Part shown: positions 5,044-7,712 of the stretch, in pieces
How positions within the stretch are numbered: the first letter of the stretch is position 1
How the letters are laid out: the number at the start of each line of letters is the position of its first letter
NCBI GenBank assembly: GCA_937998635.1
Contig: CALLDA010000050.1
Location: 1 to 7,712, forward strand
Direction: 5' to 3'
DNA length: 7,712 bases
Source: an uncultured Pseudomonadales bacterium
GTDB taxonomy: Bacteria > Pseudomonadota > Gammaproteobacteria > Pseudomonadales > Porticoccaceae
Program-made: the position numbers and the translations under genes
The notes under the pieces: generated by a model
What the model was told of the DNA's origin: nothing
Databases searched by the model: none
What the model saw: only the letters and a program-made list of their open reading frames with translations

Positions 5044-6171
5044 GTGGAAGATATTAGTTTGCAGTCACGCATCGATGTTCTGAGTGAGCAGCAGGTGCTT
5101 ATTCAGGATAGCGCCGTTGCTTTCATCGCCCAGAATGACGAATTAAAGAAAACCCGAGACAACCGTTTCGTGCAGCCGGGTTTTGATCAGCAGACCTGGC
5201 AAGAGATGGCTGAGCTGGGCTGGCTGGGCTTTTTGATTCCCGAACAATACGGCGGCATCGGTCTGGGTTTTGACGATCTCCACACGGTTTTGATTCAACT
5301 GGGTAAAGGTCTGGTGCCTGCACCCTTTGTGGCTACTGCTGTGCTTGCCGCTAGCGCGTTGGTGAACGGTGATAATGAGGTGGTCAAAAAGGATCGTTTA
5401 CCCGCTCTGGTGGCTGGCGAGTGGAAGCCAGCACTGGCCTGGCAGGAGGCTCGCGGTAGCATGAGCGTTAAGGCGGAGCTGGTCAGTGTGGTCGACGGCA
5501 AGCTAAGCGGTAAAAAAATGTTTGTACCCGATGCCGGTGGCGCTGATGCTTTTATCGTCTCGGCAGCTAGCGCTGAGGGCACTGAATTGTATCTAGTGAA
5601 CAAAGATGCGGCTGGATTAAGTATTGATTACGATCAGCGGGTCGATGGTGGCTTTTATGGTCAGCTGAGTTTTGATCAAGTAGCGGTTGGCGATAAGGTT
5701 GCGGGTGTCGCGCTGGCCGAACAGATTCTTGCGGCGGCCCTCGATGCTGGCCGTGTTGCTGCCAGTGCCGAATTGCTGGGTGTCATGACCCGTGCACTTG
5801 AAATCACGGTCGACTACACCTCTCAGCGTGTTCAGTTTGATAAGCCCATCGGCAGCTTTCAGGCCCTTCAGCATAAGATGGTTGATCTGTTTATTCTGTC
5901 AGAAATTTCCCGTTCTGTGGTGCTGCAAACCATTGCACTGTTTGACGGCGAGGCCTCTGCCGAAGGGCGAGCCGCAGCGGCCAGCCAGGTCAAGGCCCGG
6001 TGTTCTGACGCCGCCCTGCAAATCACCAAAAGCGCCATTCAGTTACACGGTGGCATTGGTTATACCGACGAGGCCAATATTGGTCTGTATCTTAAAAAGG
6101 CCATGTACCTAGCTTCGTGGCTGGGCAATGCCTCAGCGCATCGAGCCCGCTATGCCGAACTGATCTTGTAA
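5044..6171 (+). CDS. Acyl-CoA dehydrogenase family protein, probably non-catalytic subunit
   Basis: The 375-aa protein has the acyl-CoA dehydrogenase fold: N-terminal helices with ELGWLGFLIPEQYGGIGLGF (57-76), a beta domain, and a C-terminal helical domain. That domain has the FAD-contacting SQRVQFDKPIGSFQALQH (260-277; Arg262, Phe265) and QLHGGIGYT (333-341). Both known positions of the catalytic glutamate are empty: the LCAD/IVD position reads LDAGR (233-237, Gly instead of Glu), and the MCAD-type YEGT near the C-terminus is replaced by ANIGLYLKKA (344-353). The middle domain also lacks the usual EPxxGSD motif; the corresponding part is WQEARGS (133-139). The GTG at 5044 has the Shine-Dalgarno AGAGGGA at 6 nt. 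It is followed after 38 bp by a second dehydrogenase, with which it probably forms a heteromer. The substrate is unknown. From synteny with Pseudomonas one would expect recN here. Confidence 0.9.
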   Translation: MEDISLQSRIDVLSEQQVLIQDSAVAFIAQNDELKKTRDNRFVQPGFDQQTWQEMAELGWLGFLIPEQYGGIGLGFDDLHTVLIQLGKGLVPAPFVATAVLAASALVNGDNEVVKKDRLPALVAGEWKPALAWQEARGSMSVKAELVSVVDGKLSGKKMFVPDAGGADAFIVSAASAEGTELYLVNKDAAGLSIDYDQRVDGGFYGQLSFDQVAVGDKVAGVALAEQILAAALDAGRVAASAELLGVMTRALEITVDYTSQRVQFDKPIGSFQALQHKMVDLFILSEISRSVVLQTIALFDGEASAEGRAAAASQVKARCSDAALQITKSAIQLHGGIGYTDEANIGLYLKKAMYLASWLGNASAHRARYAELIL

Positions 6172-6207
6172 GGGGCTATAATTTAAGGGGCTATCTAAAG
6201 GGTTATG
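6170..6207 (+). repeat. Tandem AAGGGG-CTAT repeats in the intergenic gap
   Basis: AAGGGGCTAT occurs at 6170-6179 and 6185-6194, and a variant AAGGGTTAT at 6198-6206. Each contains a Shine-Dalgarno-like purine tract. The last one lies 7 nt before the start ATG at 6210 and is the likely working ribosome binding site. The first overlaps the stop codon of the upstream gene. Confidence 0.7.
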
Positions 6208-6209
6208 AA

Positions 6210-7376
6210 ATGACTGATGAGCAAGTAGTGAATCAATACAACGCCATGGACGACGACGAGTTTCGCACCATGGTGCATGACTTCTACGTCGAGAATTATC
6301 CTGACGAGCTGCGTTTTTCGCCGCATCGGATGCACTGGGACGAGATCGGTGACTGGTATCTGACCCTGTCCAAAAAAGGCTGGCTGACACCAGCCTGGCC
6401 AGCCGAATATGGCGGCATGGGCCTTGATGCCAATAAGCTACTGATTTTTATGGATGTCGGTGAATCTTACGGCGTCGGCCGAACCCCGGACATGGGTATC
6501 ACCATGGTCGGGCCCTTACTCATTCAGCATGGTTCACAGGAACAGAAGGATCATTACCTGCCGAAAATATTGGCCGGCGAATATATCTGGTGTCAGGGCT
6601 ATTCCGAGCCGGGTTCAGGCTCGGATCTGGCGTCTTTGCAAACCTCGGCAGTGCGTGAAGGGGACCACTACATCGTCAACGGTCACAAAACCTGGACCAC
6701 TCTGGCGATGGATGCCAACATGATTTTTATGTTGGTGCGCACCAACAAAGACGGCAAGAAACAGGAGGGTATAACCTTTTTGCTCGTCCCTCTGGACACC
6801 CCCGGCATTACTGTGCGGCCGATCATCAATTTGGGTATGCACGATGAATTCGCCGAAGTGTTTTTTGATGATGTTAAAGTCCCGGTCACCAGTGTGGTAG
6901 GTGGCGAGAATAATGGCTGGACGATTGCCAAGGCGCTGCTCGGTCATGAGCGGATATTTATCGGCAGTCCTAAGTTCGCCATCCTCGCCATGTCGCGTCT
7001 CAAATCGATGGCGAAATCCGTGGGCCTGTTCGATGACCCACTTTTTGTCGAGCGTTATACACGTCTCCAGTTGGACATAGAAGATTTGTTTGCCGCTTAT
7101 AAACGCTTTGTTGAAGTGCTCAAGCGTGGCGGCAATATTGGCGCTGAAGTGTCGATGCTGAAAATCTGGAATACTGAAACCCAGCAGCGGGTTACCGAGC
7201 TAATGATGGAAGCGGCCAGCGAGAATGGTGGTATTCAGGATGGTATCGAAACGGGTGATGGCCTGGTGCGCCCCGCAGGTGAGGTGATTGCTTCCCGTCC
7301 AACCACTATCTATGGTGGTAGTAACGAGGTTCAACGGAATATTTTGGCAAAGGCTGTGCTGAGGTTGCCGAGTTGA
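6210..7376 (+). CDS. Acyl-CoA dehydrogenase, probable catalytic subunit
   Basis: The 388-aa protein would introduce an alpha-beta double bond into an acyl-CoA, passing electrons through FAD to ETF. It carries YSEPGSGSDLAS (131-142), the acyl-CoA dehydrogenase signature, and KTWTT (160-164), whose Trp packs on the flavin. LLGHER (243-248) holds Glu247 at the position used as catalytic base in LCAD and isovaleryl-CoA dehydrogenase. The MCAD-type base is absent, since the C-terminal motif reads YGGSNEVQRN (368-377). The R-x-x-F-G-x-P motif for FAD in the C-terminal domain is missing and is supplied, I infer, by the partner encoded just upstream. The pattern resembles the paired FadE enzymes of steroid side-chain oxidation (ChsE types in Mycobacterium). 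The start at ATG 6210 is preferred because AAAGGG stands 7 nt before it. An in-frame GTG at 6117 would overlap the upstream gene by 55 bp and add unrelated residues. Confidence 0.93.
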   Translation: MTDEQVVNQYNAMDDDEFRTMVHDFYVENYPDELRFSPHRMHWDEIGDWYLTLSKKGWLTPAWPAEYGGMGLDANKLLIFMDVGESYGVGRTPDMGITMVGPLLIQHGSQEQKDHYLPKILAGEYIWCQGYSEPGSGSDLASLQTSAVREGDHYIVNGHKTWTTLAMDANMIFMLVRTNKDGKKQEGITFLLVPLDTPGITVRPIINLGMHDEFAEVFFDDVKVPVTSVVGGENNGWTIAKALLGHERIFIGSPKFAILAMSRLKSMAKSVGLFDDPLFVERYTRLQLDIEDLFAAYKRFVEVLKRGGNIGAEVSMLKIWNTETQQRVTELMMEAASENGGIQDGIETGDGLVRPAGEVIASRPTTIYGGSNEVQRNILAKAVLRLPS

Positions 7377-7405
7377 TAGCTTGTATGATCGATATTCCGC
7401 AGTGA

Positions 7406-7439
7406 CCACGCAGTTGCGGGTATCTCCGCGACCGCGTGG
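7406..7439. repeat. Long hairpin after the dehydrogenase pair
   Basis: CCACGC (7406-7411) plus GTTGCGG (7413-7419) pair with CCGCGAC (7426-7432) plus GCGTGG (7434-7439), with one A-C mismatch and a 6-nt loop, giving 13 paired bases. It begins 30 bp past the stop of the second dehydrogenase. There is no T-tract on either side, so it could be a Rho-linked or mRNA-stabilising 3' hairpin rather than a classical terminator. Confidence 0.6.
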
Positions 7440-7557
7440 CAACTAATCAATGCTTAATTCACTTTAAAACAACGACTAACGAGCTAGTTTAAAAGCTCAG
7501 ACCAGGGTGTTGAGAACCCAGGCCAGGTTCTTTAAGTAGTTATTGAGGTTTCTGCTC

Positions 7558-7695
7558 TTAGAAAAGTACCGGTGCGGCCAGCAATGGCATGGACAGCTGC
7601 TGAAGTTCTATCGCTGTAATTGAAGCAGCAGATAGAACCAGTAAGCCAGCCGTCAACCAGTTATTTCGAGAGCGTAATGTGCGTTTTAACAACAT
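7558..7695 (-). CDS. Small hypothetical protein with N-terminal hydrophobic segment
   Basis: ATG at 7695 opens a 45-codon frame ending in TAA at 7558. It is preceded by a strong Shine-Dalgarno, GAGAGGA, 6 nt upstream of the ATG. The product starts with a basic segment (MLLKRTLRSRNN), then a hydrophobic stretch (about 13-29, WLTAGLLVLSAASITAI), then a short tail ending LAAPVLF. This looks like a signal peptide or a single-span membrane protein. I recognise no family. Any promoter lies beyond the window edge. The reading frame contains a strong RNA hairpin (7605-7638). It could also be the remnant of a longer gene or an accidental frame, but the good ribosome site and the basic-hydrophobic start favour a real gene. 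Confidence 0.5.
   Translation of the reverse strand: MLLKRTLRSRNNWLTAGLLVLSAASITAIELQQLSMPLLAAPVLF
7605..7638. repeat. Inverted repeat inside the small ORF
   Basis: GTTCTATC (7605-7612) is the exact complement of GATAGAAC (7631-7638). GCTG (7613-7616) and CAGC (7626-7629) extend the stem after one bulged A, giving 12 bp with a 9-nt loop. Confidence 0.65.
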
Positions 7696-7712
7696 GGTTA
7701 ATCCTCTCGTGT

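Noticed and set aside
6117..6209. Longer version of the second dehydrogenase from a GTG at 6117
   Set aside because: It would overlap the first dehydrogenase by 55 bp and add residues without homology. The ATG at 6210 has a proper Shine-Dalgarno.
7485..7540. Possible terminators for the small minus-strand gene (AGAACC/GGTTCT at 7513-7531 and GAGCT/AGCTC at 7480-7497)
   Set aside because: Short stems without adjoining T-runs; they could form but are not convincing terminators.

Overview
The window looks like a chromosomal segment of a marine-type gammaproteobacterium related to Pseudomonas or to the Cellvibrionales/Spongiibacter group. This rests on the tmRNA tag (ANDDNYALAA), a Fur of the Pseudomonas type, and the gene order smpB - ratA - rnfH - bamE - fur, which from memory matches the Pseudomonas aeruginosa order smpB-ratA-rnfH-omlA-fur-recN. 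The species cannot be named from the sequence alone.

Left part (1-977): a 363-bp stretch without a convincing protein gene holds several hairpins, a degenerate copy of the tmRNA 3' end and a strong intrinsic terminator. It is followed on the minus strand by ssrA (tmRNA, 364-774). Upstream of ssrA is an intergenic region with a perfect 15-bp palindrome inside a candidate promoter. Middle (978-4917): smpB (minus), which encodes the protein partner of tmRNA and appears to have a promoter placed so that its mRNA would be leaderless; a sodium-coupled NSS/SLC6-type transporter (plus); then ratA and rnfH (plus, overlapping by 4 bp). Next come convergent bamE (minus, a lipoprotein of the outer-membrane beta-barrel assembly machine with a long low-complexity tail) and divergent fur (plus, GTG start).

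Right part (5044-7376): two consecutive acyl-CoA dehydrogenase genes replace the recN expected from Pseudomonas synteny. Their sequences are complementary. The first keeps the FAD-binding motifs near the C-terminus but lacks both known positions for the catalytic glutamate. The second has a glutamate at the LCAD/IVD-type position but lacks the usual R-x-x-F FAD motif. This suggests an obligate heteromeric enzyme like the steroid-side-chain dehydrogenases of actinobacteria. The last 336 bp hold a long hairpin and a 45-codon minus-strand ORF with a strong ribosome binding site and a hydrophobic segment.

Functional themes are trans-translation/ribosome rescue (ssrA, smpB), ribosome- or quinone-linked RatA/RnfH, envelope assembly (BamE), iron control (Fur) and acyl-CoA oxidation. 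No CRISPR array, transposase, integrase or defence gene is visible. The most unusual things are the complementary dehydrogenase pair, the likely leaderless smpB, the 17-bp iterated start region of ratA, and the repeat-rich DNA next to the tmRNA 3' end.
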